64,000 nucleotides of DNA, taken from contig JAUIAU010000003.1 in the NCBI GenBank assembly GCA_030425185.1, positions 1 through 64,000 on the forward strand. Reading direction: 5' to 3'. Positions 26,746-35,242 of the stretch are shown here, piece by piece. Position 1 is the stretch's first letter, and the number at the start of each line of letters is the position of its first letter. The notes beneath the pieces are model-generated. The model was given only the letters and a program-made list of their open reading frames with translations. It ran no database searches and was not told the DNA's origin. The DNA comes from Alphaproteobacteria bacterium. GTDB taxonomy: Bacteria > Pseudomonadota > Alphaproteobacteria > Rhodobacterales > Rhodobacteraceae. Made by a program: the position numbers and the translations under genes.

Positions 26746-27555
26746 ATGACCGACGCCATCCAGATCGCCCTGCGTGGCGTGACCCATGCCTACAAGACCG
26801 ACTCCGGGCCGCTGCCCGTGCTGCGCGACCTGAACATCGAGATTCCCGAGGGTGAATTCTGCGCCGTCGTCGGCCCGTCGGGCTGCGGCAAGTCCACCCT
26901 GACCCGCCTGATTGCGGGCCTGATGCGGGCGGATCAGGGCGATGTGATCCTGCACGGCGAAAAGGTGAAGGGGCCGAAGAACACCGTCGGCATGGCCTTC
27001 CAGAACCCGGTGCTGCTGGAATGGCGCACCATTCTCGACAACGTCCTGTTGCCGCTGGAGATCGTCCCGACGAAGCTGAACAAGGCCGAGCGCCGTGACA
27101 GGGCACGCTCGCTGCTCAAGCTGGTCGGCCTCGAAGGCTTCGAGGACAAGCGCCCCTCCGAGTTGTCGGGCGGGATGCGCCAGCGCGCCTCGCTGTGCCG
27201 CGCGATCGTCCACAAGCCCGAAGTGCTGATCATGGACGAACCCTTCGGGGCGCTCGACGCGTTCACCCGCGAGGATCTCTGGCAGACGATGCACAACCTC
27301 CGCGAGGAGGAGCCGTTCACCTGCCTGCTCATCACCCATGACCTGCGCGAGTCGATCTTCCTCGCGGACGAGGTCGTGGTGCTCTCCGGCCGGCCCGCCA
27401 CGGCGCAGTACAAGCTGCGGGTGACCTTCGAAGGCAAGCGCAAGCTGGACGATCTCTACACCCAGAAGGCCACCGACATGCTGGCCATCCTGCGGCACCA
27501 GATCGAGATCGCGCAGGGGCGTGCCCCGGCGGACGACGCGGAGGCGGCCGCATGA
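26746..27555 (+). CDS. ABC transporter ATP-binding protein (NitT/TauT family)
   Basis: A 269-aa ATPase. Walker A is GPSGCGKST (about 45-53), the Q-loop is AFQNPVLLEWRTILDNV, the signature is LSGGMRQRASLCRAI, and Walker B is VLIMDEPFGALD; ITHDLRESIFLADEVVVL includes the switch histidine. WRTILDNV after the Q-loop and the ESIFLADEV segment are typical of SsuB/TauB/NrtD-type importers. It overlaps the permease gene by 4 nt. A substrate in the sulfonate, nitrate or pyrimidine range is expected but not determined. Confidence 0.92.
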   Translation: MTDAIQIALRGVTHAYKTDSGPLPVLRDLNIEIPEGEFCAVVGPSGCGKSTLTRLIAGLMRADQGDVILHGEKVKGPKNTVGMAFQNPVLLEWRTILDNVLLPLEIVPTKLNKAERRDRARSLLKLVGLEGFEDKRPSELSGGMRQRASLCRAIVHKPEVLIMDEPFGALDAFTREDLWQTMHNLREEEPFTCLLITHDLRESIFLADEVVVLSGRPATAQYKLRVTFEGKRKLDDLYTQKATDMLAILRHQIEIAQGRAPADDAEAAA

Positions 27556-28319
27556 ACCGCACGGTCAAGAAGATCGTCGTCCCGACCATCGCCATCATCA
27601 TCTTCCTGGCGCTCTGGGAACTGCTGGTCTGGGCCAATGGCTGGCCGAACTACAAGATGGCCTCGCCCTCGGATTTGTGGCCGGCGTTCTGGAAGTTCCG
27701 CTGGCTGTTCCTCGAATACAGCTGGGACACGCTTTGGCGCACGGTTGTCGGCCTGGGACTGTCGATCATCGTCGGCACACTGATCGGCATGATCATGGGC
27801 TTCTCGCGCACCATGCGGGATGCCCTCTATCCGCTGCTGGTCGGCTTCAACGCGGTTCCCAAGGCGACGGTCGTGCCGATCATGGCGCTGATCTTCGTCG
27901 GCCAGCACGACTTCAACACCGTCATGATGGCCTTCATGATCTCGTTCTTCCCGATCGCGGTCTCGGTCTCCATCGGCCTGTCGACGCTGGAACCGGAGTA
28001 CCGCGACATCCTGCGGTCCCTCGGCGCGTCGAAGTTCACCGTGTTCTGGAAGATCGCCCTTCCCAAGACGCTGCCCGAGTTCTTCGGAGCGCTGAAGGTG
28101 GCCGTGACGCTGGCGTTCATCGGGACCAACCTGATGGAGATCGTCAGCCCGCATGGACGGGGCCTCGGGGCGCTCTTCGACTCGGGCAAGATAAGCTCGG
28201 ACTATCCGCTGATGTTCGCGGTCCTGATCGCGCTGGCGATTCTCGGGATCCTGCTCTTCTACATAGTCGTGGCCCTCGAGCGGGTCTTCGCGGGTTGGGC
28301 CGAGCGCCGCGAGACCTGA
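27552..28319 (+). CDS. ABC transporter permease (NitT/TauT family)
   Basis: A 255-aa permease with six membrane segments. The cytoplasmic EAA loop reads DILRSLGASKFTVFWKIALPK, with the conserved glycine present at about residue 159. It is the single membrane subunit encoded in the operon and probably homodimerises, as in SsuC/TauC. A canonical terminator follows at 28342, ending the three-gene importer operon. Confidence 0.92.
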   Translation: MNRTVKKIVVPTIAIIIFLALWELLVWANGWPNYKMASPSDLWPAFWKFRWLFLEYSWDTLWRTVVGLGLSIIVGTLIGMIMGFSRTMRDALYPLLVGFNAVPKATVVPIMALIFVGQHDFNTVMMAFMISFFPIAVSVSIGLSTLEPEYRDILRSLGASKFTVFWKIALPKTLPEFFGALKVAVTLAFIGTNLMEIVSPHGRGLGALFDSGKISSDYPLMFAVLIALAILGILLFYIVVALERVFAGWAERRET

Positions 28320-28341
28320 GCGACGCCGCCTCAGGATCAAG

Positions 28342-28367
28342 GGCCCGGGTCACACCGGGCCTTTTTT
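28342..28367 (+). terminator. intrinsic terminator of the NitT/TauT-type importer operon
   Basis: A 7-bp GC stem (28342-28348 with 28355-28361), a GTCACA loop and six thymines (28362-28367). This clear Rho-independent terminator isolates the alginate-like locus from upstream transcription. Confidence 0.9.
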
Positions 28368-28670
28368 CTTTGGGAAATTTTGTGGCGACGGGTCGGAATT
28401 GTGTCCGCCCTGACCGTCGAAAATCCGCACGCGTCCGCACTGTTTCCGGGTTGGGACTAAGGGATTTCCCTGTTTCCGAAAGGGGATCCAGAGGCGCGAA
28501 AGCACAGGAGACTATCCTTATGGTCTCCACAATTATCCGAAAGTTGTCCTGATTGCGGCGGCTCTGCCCCAGACTCTGCCAACTCCGTCCAAATCCCACC
28601 GTGATCCGCCGCCACACCCGTTCGCAACCAAGGGGAAATCCCCGTGTCGTTACGAGTGAAGAGGCAGAGC
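28368..28670 (+). promoter_or_regulatory. long algD upstream region with several dyads
   Basis: About 300 bp without a large gene. It holds two nearly identical dyads, AGGGATTTCCCT (28460-28471) and GGGGAAATCCCC (28632-28643), the second shortly before algD. There is a direct repeat of CTGTTTCCG (28440 and 28470), and a GGAGAC/GTCTCC hairpin (28507-28528). GTTTCCGAAA at 28472-28481 recurs upstream of alg44. A tiny leader frame lies within it (28520-28552). Together these suggest that algD transcription or leader structure is regulated; no sigma-factor consensus could be named. Confidence 0.55.
28520..28552 (+). CDS. possible 10-aa leader peptide upstream of algD
   Basis: ATG GTC TCC and seven more codons encode MVSTIIRKLS, ended by TGA. 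AGGAG lies 9-10 nt ahead of the ATG, which is a good spacing. The same stretch forms a GGAGAC/GTCTCC hairpin that would pair the ribosome binding site with codons 2-3. It is too short for statistical support, and could be chance; no run of a single amino-acid codon suggests classical attenuation. Confidence 0.25.
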   Translation: MVSTIIRKLS

Positions 28671-30083
28671 ATGTTGGACGGAACTACCCGGTTCGCACCG
28701 CACGTCGTCGCGACGGGCGCCCAGACTTCCGCGTTCACGGTCATCGAGGCGAAGCCCTCGGTTTCGGTTGTCGGGCTCGGCTATGTCGGCGCGGTATCGA
28801 CGGCTTGCCTGAGCGACCTCGGCCATCGGGTCATCGGTGTCGATCTCGATCCGGTGAAGGTCGGACAGATCGCCTCGGGCCGGTCGCCGATCCATGAGGA
28901 AGGGCTGGGGGACCTGCTGGCCGAGGGCGTCGCCGCGGGCCGCATCAGTGCGACCCATGACCTGGTCGACGCGGTGCGCGAGACCGATGTCACCTTCGTT
29001 TCGGTCGGAACGCCGACCGCGGCGGACGGGGGCTGCGACTACTCCTACATCATCGCTGCGGCCGAGAAGATCGGCGAGGCGCTGCGTGACAAGGACGACT
29101 GGCACGTCGTCGTGATGCGCTGCTCGATCCCGCCGGGCACGACCATGCAGGTCATGGTGCCGGTGATCGAGCGCCTGTCCGGCAAGGTGTGCAGCCTCGA
29201 TTTCGGCGTCTGCTTCAACCCGGAATTCCTGCGCGAGGGCGTTGCCGTCTCGGACTTCCGCGCGCCGCCGAAGACCGTGATCGGGGCGACGGACGACCGC
29301 TCGGCCAACATCGTGGCGAAGATGTTCGCCCCGGTGGATGCGGCCCCGCTGCTGACCAGCATCGAGACCGCCGAGATGGTGAAATACGTCGACAACGTCT
29401 GGCACGCGACCAAGGTGACCTTCGCCAACGAGGTCGGCCGCCTGTGCAAGCCGCTGGGCGTGGACAGCCATGCCGTGATGGACATCTTCGTGAAGGACAC
29501 GAAGCTGAACCTCTCGCCTTACTACCTGAAGCCCGGCTTCGCGTTCGGCGGCTCCTGCCTGCCGAAGGAAGTCCGTGCCGTCGCGCATATCGCTGCGGGC
29601 GCGGGCGTGCACCTGCCGCTGATCGAGAACCTGACCCGCTCGAACCGGGTCCAGATCGAGACCGCCGCGGACATGCTGCGCGAGACCGGTGCAAAGAAGG
29701 TCGCGGTCCTGGGCCTCGCGTTCAAGCCCGGCACTGACGACCTGCGCGAAAGCCCGGTCCTCGACGTCATCGCCGACCTGATGGCGCGCGGGGTCGAGGT
29801 CCGGGCGCATGACATGGCGATCACCGCCGAGACCAACGTCTCGGGCCAGCTGGCCTATGTCCGGCATGCCGCGCCGGGTCTGACGCGCGTGGCCGACCAC
29901 CTGCCCGAGCTTCTGGCCGACAGCGTCGACGAGGCGCTCGACGGCGCCGAGGCGGTGCTGGTCACCCATGCCAACGACACCTACCGCGCTGCGCTGGCCG
30001 ATGCCCGCGTGCCGGTGATCGACGTGGTCCGCCTGTATGACGGCGCGGACAAGCCCCCGGTGCTGAACGGCATCGGCTGGTAA
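28671..30083 (+). CDS. algD: GDP-mannose 6-dehydrogenase (AlgD-like)
   Basis: A 470-aa nucleotide-sugar dehydrogenase that oxidises GDP-mannose to GDP-mannuronate, the committed alginate precursor. The Rossmann motif is VVGLGYVGAV; VCFNPEFLREG and NVWHATKVTFANE are shared with Pseudomonas AlgD, and C296 in GFAFGGSCLPKE is the catalytic cysteine (C268 in P. aeruginosa). The GGSCLPK and KLNLSPYYLKPG context favours AlgD over UDP-glucose dehydrogenase. The start at 28671 follows AGAGG; a GTG lies 27 nt upstream. Either start gives roughly 28 or more extra N-terminal residues ahead of the fold. A cupin isomerase gene follows 16 nt later. Confidence 0.88.
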   Translation: MLDGTTRFAPHVVATGAQTSAFTVIEAKPSVSVVGLGYVGAVSTACLSDLGHRVIGVDLDPVKVGQIASGRSPIHEEGLGDLLAEGVAAGRISATHDLVDAVRETDVTFVSVGTPTAADGGCDYSYIIAAAEKIGEALRDKDDWHVVVMRCSIPPGTTMQVMVPVIERLSGKVCSLDFGVCFNPEFLREGVAVSDFRAPPKTVIGATDDRSANIVAKMFAPVDAAPLLTSIETAEMVKYVDNVWHATKVTFANEVGRLCKPLGVDSHAVMDIFVKDTKLNLSPYYLKPGFAFGGSCLPKEVRAVAHIAAGAGVHLPLIENLTRSNRVQIETAADMLRETGAKKVAVLGLAFKPGTDDLRESPVLDVIADLMARGVEVRAHDMAITAETNVSGQLAYVRHAAPGLTRVADHLPELLADSVDEALDGAEAVLVTHANDTYRAALADARVPVIDVVRLYDGADKPPVLNGIGW

Positions 30084-30099
30084 AGAGGAGGAGCCTGCC

Positions 30100-30501
30100 A
30101 TGAAGATCGACAAACCCGCCGTCTCTGCCGTTCCCGCGCTCCAGCCCGAGTACGAGGCGCGGCCATGGGGCGACTTCCGCCAGCTCGACACCGGCGAGAT
30201 GCACCAGGTCAAGCGGATCACGGTGCTGCCGGGCAAGCGCCTGTCGCTGCAATACCACCACCACCGGGCCGAACACTGGATCGTGGTGGCGGGGAGTGCC
30301 GAGGTGACGGTGGGCGAAGAGACCCGCCTGATCGGGCCGAAGGGCCATGTCTTCATCCCGCAGGGCGCGCTGCATCGGGTCGCCAACCCCGGCAAGGTGC
30401 CGCTGATCCTGATCGAGGTGCAGTACGGCGGCTATCTCGGCGACGACGACATCGTCCGGGTCGAAGACGACTTCGGACGTCCTGAAACCTACAACCTGTA
30501 A
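30100..30501 (+). CDS. stand-alone type II mannose-6-phosphate isomerase (cupin)
   Basis: A 133-aa single-cupin protein matching the C-terminal isomerase domain of AlgA/ManC/XanB. RPWGDFRQL starts the domain; LSLQYHHHRAEHWIVVAG gives the metal-binding histidines and glutamate, and FIPQGALHRVANPG and LIEVQYGGYLGDDDIVR complete the consensus. It interconverts fructose-6-phosphate and mannose-6-phosphate. In Pseudomonas this domain is fused to a GDP-mannose pyrophosphorylase, which is missing here and must be supplied elsewhere with phosphomannomutase. It lies between algD and the RTX gene, with GAGGAG as ribosome binding site. Confidence 0.9.
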   Translation: MKIDKPAVSAVPALQPEYEARPWGDFRQLDTGEMHQVKRITVLPGKRLSLQYHHHRAEHWIVVAGSAEVTVGEETRLIGPKGHVFIPQGALHRVANPGKVPLILIEVQYGGYLGDDDIVRVEDDFGRPETYNL

Positions 30502-30565
30502 CCTTTCAGACGTGCCGGCAGGGGCTGCCACCCCTGCCCACGCAGACCAGTAACGGAGATTACCA

Positions 30566-32188
30566 GTGGACCTGAAACTCAACCTGGGGACGCAACTGGG
30601 GGACACCCTCAAGGGCGGCAAGGGAACCGACACCATCATCGGCCGCGCCGGGGACGACAAGATCACCGGCAGTTCGGGCAACGACCTGCTGTCCGGCGGC
30701 GGCCGTCCCGGCACCAACACGGACAAGGTCGCGCTCTATGACGCGAACGGCAACCTCGTGGATGCCAACGGCAACCGGCTGGCCGACAACGACACGATCT
30801 CGGGTGGGTCGGGCAATGACACGATCCACGGCCGCGCGGGCAACGACACCCTGAAGGGCGACACCGGCAACGACACGCTCTACGGCGGATCGGGGCGCGA
30901 CACGCTCGACGGCGGGTCCGGCAACGATCTGCTCTACGGTGGCTCGGGCAACGACACGTTGCGCGGCGGTTCCGGCAGCGACCGTCTCTACGGCGGTTCG
31001 GGCGCGGATGCCCTGTGGGGCGGCCAGGGCAACGACCTCCTCGACGGCGGTTCGGGCGATGACCGGCTCTTCGGCGATGCCGGCAACGACACGCTGAGCG
31101 GCGGCTCGGGCGACGACGAGATGAACGGCGGCTCCGGAAACGACCGCATGGACGGCGGCTCGGGCAACGACATCATGGATGGCGGCTCGGGCAACGACGT
31201 GATGGAGGGCGGCTCGGGCGCCGATGACATGTTCGGCAATTCCGGTCGCGACAAGCTCTACGGCGGGTCCGGCAACGACATCATGGATGGCGGGGCTGAC
31301 GACGACCAGCTCTACGGCGGGTCCGGCGACGACCGGATGTACGGCGGCTCGGGCAACGACACGCTGAAGGGCGACAGCGGCGCGGACCGCATGTACGGCG
31401 ACGGCGGGGCGGACAAGCTCGAGGGCGGCGACGGCAATGACCAGATGTGGGGCGGCGCGCAGAACGACACGCTCTACGGCGATGCGGGCGACGACTCGCT
31501 CCACGGGGACGAGGGCAACGACCGTCTCGACGGCGGCTCGGGCAACGACACGCTCGACGGCGGCGAAGGCAACGACACCCTGTCCGGCGGGGACGGCGAC
31601 GATGTCGCCTACGGCGGCAAGGGCAACGACCTCGTCAAGGGCGGGGCGGGCGACGACCGCGTCTTCGGCGGCGAGGGCAAGGACCAGCTCTACGGCAACA
31701 CCGGCGACGACTACGTCGATGGCGGCGACGACAACGACACAGTGTCGGGCGGCGAAGGCAACGACACCGTGCTCGGCGGGGCCGGCAACGACACCGTTCG
31801 TGGTGACAGCGGCAACGACGCGCTCTTCGGCGGGGCGGGCAACGACCGTCTCGACGGCAGCTCGGGCAACGACCGCCTCCAGGGCGGCACCGGCTCGGAC
31901 ACGCTGACCGGGGGCTCGGGTGCCGACGTGTTCGTGTTCTCGGCCGCCGACATGGCCGAGGGGCACGATACCGTCACCGACTTCCGCGCCGAGGACATGA
32001 TCCTGCTGCAGGACATGGGCTTTGCCGACGATGCTGCACTGGCCGCGTGGTTCGAGGACGCCTTCAGCCTGGTCCGCGGCGGCGATGCCGTGCTCGACTT
32101 CGGCACCGGCACCGTGACCTTCGAAAACCACCACTCCCTGTCTGACGAGCGCATGACCGACCTGATCTGGAACGCACTCGACTACTGA
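30566..32188 (+). CDS. RTX calcium-binding beta-roll protein, no catalytic domain
   Basis: A 540-aa acidic, glycine-rich protein starting at GTG (CGGAG 7 nt ahead). From residue about 18 to 450 it is almost only RTX nonapeptides of the form [10 protein letters not shown], about 45 copies; one interruption of about 30 residues after the third repeat carries DANGN twice. The C-terminal 90 residues, starting [21 protein letters not shown], look like a type I secretion signal region. The beta-roll folds on calcium outside the cell. AlgE-type epimerase R-modules are similar, but no epimerase or lyase domain is present. No type I secretion genes are nearby. Confidence 0.9.
   Translation: MDLKLNLGTQLGDTLKGGKGTDTIIGRAGDDKITGSSGNDLLSGGGRPGTNTDKVALYDANGNLVDANGNRLADNDTISGGSGNDTIHGRAGNDTLKGDTGNDTLYGGSGRDTLDGGSGNDLLYGGSGNDTLRGGSGSDRLYGGSGADALWGGQGNDLLDGGSGDDRLFGDAGNDTLSGGSGDDEMNGGSGNDRMDGGSGNDIMDGGSGNDVMEGGSGADDMFGNSGRDKLYGGSGNDIMDGGADDDQLYGGSGDDRMYGGSGNDTLKGDSGADRMYGDGGADKLEGGDGNDQMWGGAQNDTLYGDAGDDSLHGDEGNDRLDGGSGNDTLDGGEGNDTLSGGDGDDVAYGGKGNDLVKGGAGDDRVFGGEGKDQLYGNTGDDYVDGGDDNDTVSGGEGNDTVLGGAGNDTVRGDSGNDALFGGAGNDRLDGSSGNDRLQGGTGSDTLTGGSGADVFVFSAADMAEGHDTVTDFRAEDMILLQDMGFADDAALAAWFEDAFSLVRGGDAVLDFGTGTVTFENHHSLSDERMTDLIWNALDY
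30600..31930 (+). repeat. 27-bp tandem coding repeats (RTX array)
   Basis: Imperfect 27-bp units such as GGCGGCTCGGGCAACGACAC follow one another and encode the nonapeptides. Many units are identical over 15-18 nt, notably 31140-31230, so slippage or recombination could change the repeat number. This stretch may also be error-prone in short-read assembly. Confidence 0.85.
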
Positions 32189-32212
32189 ACCCGGCCTCGG
32201 GGTTCCTCGCGT

Positions 32213-32240
32213 CGCCCTCTCCGCCTCTGCGGGGAGGGCG
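32213..32240. terminator. hairpin between convergent RTX and alg8 genes
   Basis: A 12-bp stem with one wobble or mismatch (32213-32224 with 32229-32240) and a 4-nt loop in the 62-bp gap between two converging genes. There is no T-run on either side, so it is probably a bidirectional, GC-rich terminator. Confidence 0.6.
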
Positions 32241-32250
32241 ATGTCGTTTG

Positions 32251-33837
32251 TCAGAACGGGCTTGGCAGCAGGCCAGCAAGGATGGCGACCCCGGTCAGGA
32301 AGGTCACGAGGGCCGTGGTCATCTGGAACTTGGCGACGCCGCTCTTGACCATCGCGACCCCGCCCAGGGCCTCGCCCGAGGTCTGGTTGCCCCGGTTGGC
32401 CCAGCGTTGCTTGGAGAGGTGGAACAGCATGAAGATCTTCACGGCCGCGTTGATGATCTGGTTGCCATAGAGGATCAGCGGCCACCACAGGTCGGGTTGC
32501 CGGGCGTAGCGCCAGAGCACGAGGCACAGCACGACGCGCGAGGCGGCCAGCCAGAGAATGACGTTCGCCATGTAGTAGGGATCGGTCGCCAGCGTCAGGA
32601 TCGCCAGCACGGGCGAGACCATCATCGTCCACATCGCGAGGCGCTGGTCGATCAGGCACCACCAGATGAAGGGGCCGACCTTGCGCGGCCCGAGGGCGAT
32701 GGCGCGGGCGCCGTTGCGCAGCATGTTGCCCGACCAGCGCCGGAAGTTCTGCACCATCCGCTCCATCCCGGAGCCCTTCACGACCTCGACGGTGTAGACC
32801 ATCGCGTCGGGCACGTAGATCATCTTCGCGCCCTTGGTCAGCAGGTAGTACCACGTCGACTTGTCGTCGCCCGACAGGAACCGGAACCGGCCCCACAGCC
32901 AGTGGTCGAGATAGTCGGCCTCGATCGTCCGGACGAAGCCCTCGTCCATGATGTGCTTGGCGCGGAACACGCTCATCCGGCCGGTCAGGGTCAGCACCTT
33001 GTTCGACAGCGCATGGCTCTGCATCGCCAGCCGCCTCTGGGCAAAGCGCAGCGACAGCCAGGACTGCATCCACCCCGGACCGAAGCAGACAACATCCTCG
33101 TTCGTGGTCAGCGCCTGCAACTCGGGGTCGGCGCCGAACATCGACAGCGACTTGCGCAGGACGCCCGGCCCGAAGGCGGCGTCGCCGTCCATGAAGATCA
33201 CGAGGTCGTCGGGGTGGGTCAGGTAGCGCGCGATGCCGCGCACGATCAGCCCGATCGCCATGCGCTTGCCGGGCTGGTTCTGGCGCAGGAAGACCAGGTC
33301 CATGTCGAGGTCGGCACCGTGAACCTCGACGAAGTCGCGGATCACCTGCTCGTCATAGGCCGCCCCGGTGCCGATCCACAGCGTTGTCGGGATCCGCTCC
33401 TGCCGGACCTGGGTCAGGATCGATCCGATCACCAGCCGGGTGATCGCGGGTTCCTCGAAATAGGTCGTCATCTGGATATGCAGGTGACGGGGCCGCCAGC
33501 CCGACAGCCACAGCCGGTCGGCCTCGAGCCGCATCTTGGGCCAGCGCCGCCGGGCGTAGGTTTCTGACCGGATCCAGTGGTTGAACCACCAGCCGAACCG
33601 CCAGATGCCCAGCGTCCCGATCACCACGCTGACCTCGGTGAAGGTCGGGTCGAAGAAGCGGTTGGGCAACAGCGTCGCCGCGATCACCAGTACGCCCGTG
33701 ACCAGCGCGAGATTGGCGATCAGGCGCGGTGTCCAGCGCGCGAGCCCCTCCGGCGCGGGGCCGGACAGGGTGCGCAGCCGGGCGTGCAGCTCCTTCTCGA
33801 AGGCATAATCGCCGCGCCGGACCTCCGGCTCAGCCAT
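32251..33837 (-). CDS. alg8: alginate polymerase-like glycosyltransferase (Alg8, GT2)
   Basis: A 528-aa inner-membrane family 2 glycosyltransferase. Two membrane segments (about 38-58 and 68-86) precede the catalytic domain. DGD (217-219) is the nucleotide-sugar motif, SGDD (322-325) supplies the catalytic base, and QNFRRW (363-368) is the QxxRW motif. RRWSGNMLRNGARAIALGP and the following IWWCLIDQRLAMWT closely match Pseudomonas Alg8. Several C-terminal helices follow. It would polymerise GDP-mannuronate and extrude the chain. The gene overlaps the alg44-like gene by 8 nt, the partner order known from alginate operons. Confidence 0.87.
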   Translation of the reverse strand: MAEPEVRRGDYAFEKELHARLRTLSGPAPEGLARWTPRLIANLALVTGVLVIAATLLPNRFFDPTFTEVSVVIGTLGIWRFGWWFNHWIRSETYARRRWPKMRLEADRLWLSGWRPRHLHIQMTTYFEEPAITRLVIGSILTQVRQERIPTTLWIGTGAAYDEQVIRDFVEVHGADLDMDLVFLRQNQPGKRMAIGLIVRGIARYLTHPDDLVIFMDGDAAFGPGVLRKSLSMFGADPELQALTTNEDVVCFGPGWMQSWLSLRFAQRRLAMQSHALSNKVLTLTGRMSVFRAKHIMDEGFVRTIEADYLDHWLWGRFRFLSGDDKSTWYYLLTKGAKMIYVPDAMVYTVEVVKGSGMERMVQNFRRWSGNMLRNGARAIALGPRKVGPFIWWCLIDQRLAMWTMMVSPVLAILTLATDPYYMANVILWLAASRVVLCLVLWRYARQPDLWWPLILYGNQIINAAVKIFMLFHLSKQRWANRGNQTSGEALGGVAMVKSGVAKFQMTTALVTFLTGVAILAGLLPSPF

Positions 33838-35242
33838 CGCTGCGCAGCCCGGCGAGGAACTGGCGGTCCAGCAGCACCTCGACCGGGGCGTTCACCGGGA
33901 ACACCCGACGCGTCTCGGCGCGGTCCATCCCGATCGCTTCGACAGTCACGATCATGCCGAAGCGGTCCGGGGCAGCGGGGTTCATCCCGGCCTCCAGCAT
34001 CGAGACGCGCGCCGGATAGGTGACCCTCTCGCCGCCCTGGTTGAAGCGGATGGTCGCCGGCATCCCCAGATAGACCGAGCCCGCCAGGCGATCGTCGAGC
34101 CAGCCGCGCGCCACCCGCGGGGCATCCGCCTCGAAGGTCAGAAGCTCGCTGCCGATGCGCAGGTACTGGTCTTCCTGCACGGCATACTCCGTCACCGCCC
34201 CGGCGGCCGGGGCCGCGATCACGAGGGCGTCCATGGCGTCCTTGAAGTTGCCGCGTTCCCGCCTGAGCTGGCGCAGGACCTGGCGGCGCTCTTCTTCCAG
34301 CGCGCGGAACTGGGCGAGCTGGTCGTTGAAGTCGCGCGGTGCGAAACTCAGGCCAAGGTCGAAGTTGGCGAGGTCGCGCTGCGCCTGCCGGACGCGGCCG
34401 AGATCACGCCCGGAGGTGAAGTCGAAAGGCGACCGCTCGGCAATCGCGTCCCGAAGCGTGCGCTCGAAGGTCCGCCGGGCCGCCGGGCGTCCGCGCTTGT
34501 GATCCTCGATCCGCGCGACGATCTGGGCGAGGGCGCGCTCGGCCCCGTCGATTTCGAAGCGGATCTCGTCGAGGGCGGCTTCGGCCTCCGGGTCGGAGAG
34601 CCGCACGAGAACGTCGCCCATCGCCACCTGCCGTCCGGCGGGAACCACGATTTCCTTCACGAAAGCGGGCTTCGGCGCGTTCAGCACCTCGGTCGGGGCC
34701 ACGAAACGGGGCTGCGCCAGCGAAATCGTGTTCAGTCGCGTCCAGGCAAGGCTGCCGAGGTAGCCGAACACCAGCAGGAACAGCACCACGTAGAGCGCGA
34801 GGCTGAGCGCCGCCTTTCGTTTCCGCGCCCCGGCGCCGCCGGCCCGCGCGTCCCGCTCGGCCTCGGTCTCTTCCATCGGGACGAGGTCGACGGGCGTGTC
34901 GAGGCTGGTGATCATGTCCGCCGTGCTGGCCATCTTGCCGGACAGGAGGTTGCGGTAGAACAGCGCGAGCGTCTCGCGCTGGCGGCCGTTCATGTTGCGG
35001 AACTCGTAGAAGTCGGGCTCGTCGGTCGGTTCGAGCTGTACCGGAAAGCTCAGCACGACCCCCTGGAACGGAATGGCCAGCACCCCTTGCTGGAAGTCCT
35101 TGTCGAAGATGTCATGCGCCTTGATCCCGCGCATCGACCAGTCGTCGATCCGGACCCGGGTGCCATCCCTCAGCGTCAGGCCCAACGGAGCCTTCATGCG
35201 GAATGCCATGTCGGGCATCGGCCGTTCGTGCCGGATATTCAT
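33830..35242 (-). CDS. alg44: Alg44-like co-polymerase (PilZ domain + HlyD-like periplasmic part)
   Basis: A 470-aa membrane protein, longer than the roughly 390 aa of Pseudomonas Alg44. The N-terminal 125 residues are PilZ-like: D34-x-S36-x-x-G39 matches the DxSxxG c-di-GMP motif, but the preceding RxxxR pair is not recognisable. A single membrane helix spans about 145-167. The periplasmic part starts with a lipoyl-like half (FVKEIVVPAGRQVAMGDV), then a long helical hairpin around 230-330, and the second half (APAAGAVTEYAVQEDQYL). I chose the ATG at 35242; GAGGACGAGGG precedes it. It should activate Alg8 and bridge toward the outer membrane. Confidence 0.8.
   Translation of the reverse strand: MNIRHERPMPDMAFRMKAPLGLTLRDGTRVRIDDWSMRGIKAHDIFDKDFQQGVLAIPFQGVVLSFPVQLEPTDEPDFYEFRNMNGRQRETLALFYRNLLSGKMASTADMITSLDTPVDLVPMEETEAERDARAGGAGARKRKAALSLALYVVLFLLVFGYLGSLAWTRLNTISLAQPRFVAPTEVLNAPKPAFVKEIVVPAGRQVAMGDVLVRLSDPEAEAALDEIRFEIDGAERALAQIVARIEDHKRGRPAARRTFERTLRDAIAERSPFDFTSGRDLGRVRQAQRDLANFDLGLSFAPRDFNDQLAQFRALEEERRQVLRQLRRERGNFKDAMDALVIAAPAAGAVTEYAVQEDQYLRIGSELLTFEADAPRVARGWLDDRLAGSVYLGMPATIRFNQGGERVTYPARVSMLEAGMNPAAPDRFGMIVTVEAIGMDRAETRRVFPVNAPVEVLLDRQFLAGLRSDG

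Noticed and set aside
30600-31930. Regular short repeats resembling an array
   Set aside because: Units are 27 bp without spacers and in frame with RTX nonapeptides; not a CRISPR.
30560-33073. Long minus-strand frame with Val/Ala repeats opposite the RTX gene
   Set aside because: The repetitiveness mirrors the RTX repeats read on the other strand, while the plus frame has clear calcium-binding nonapeptides and a start with a ribosome binding site.
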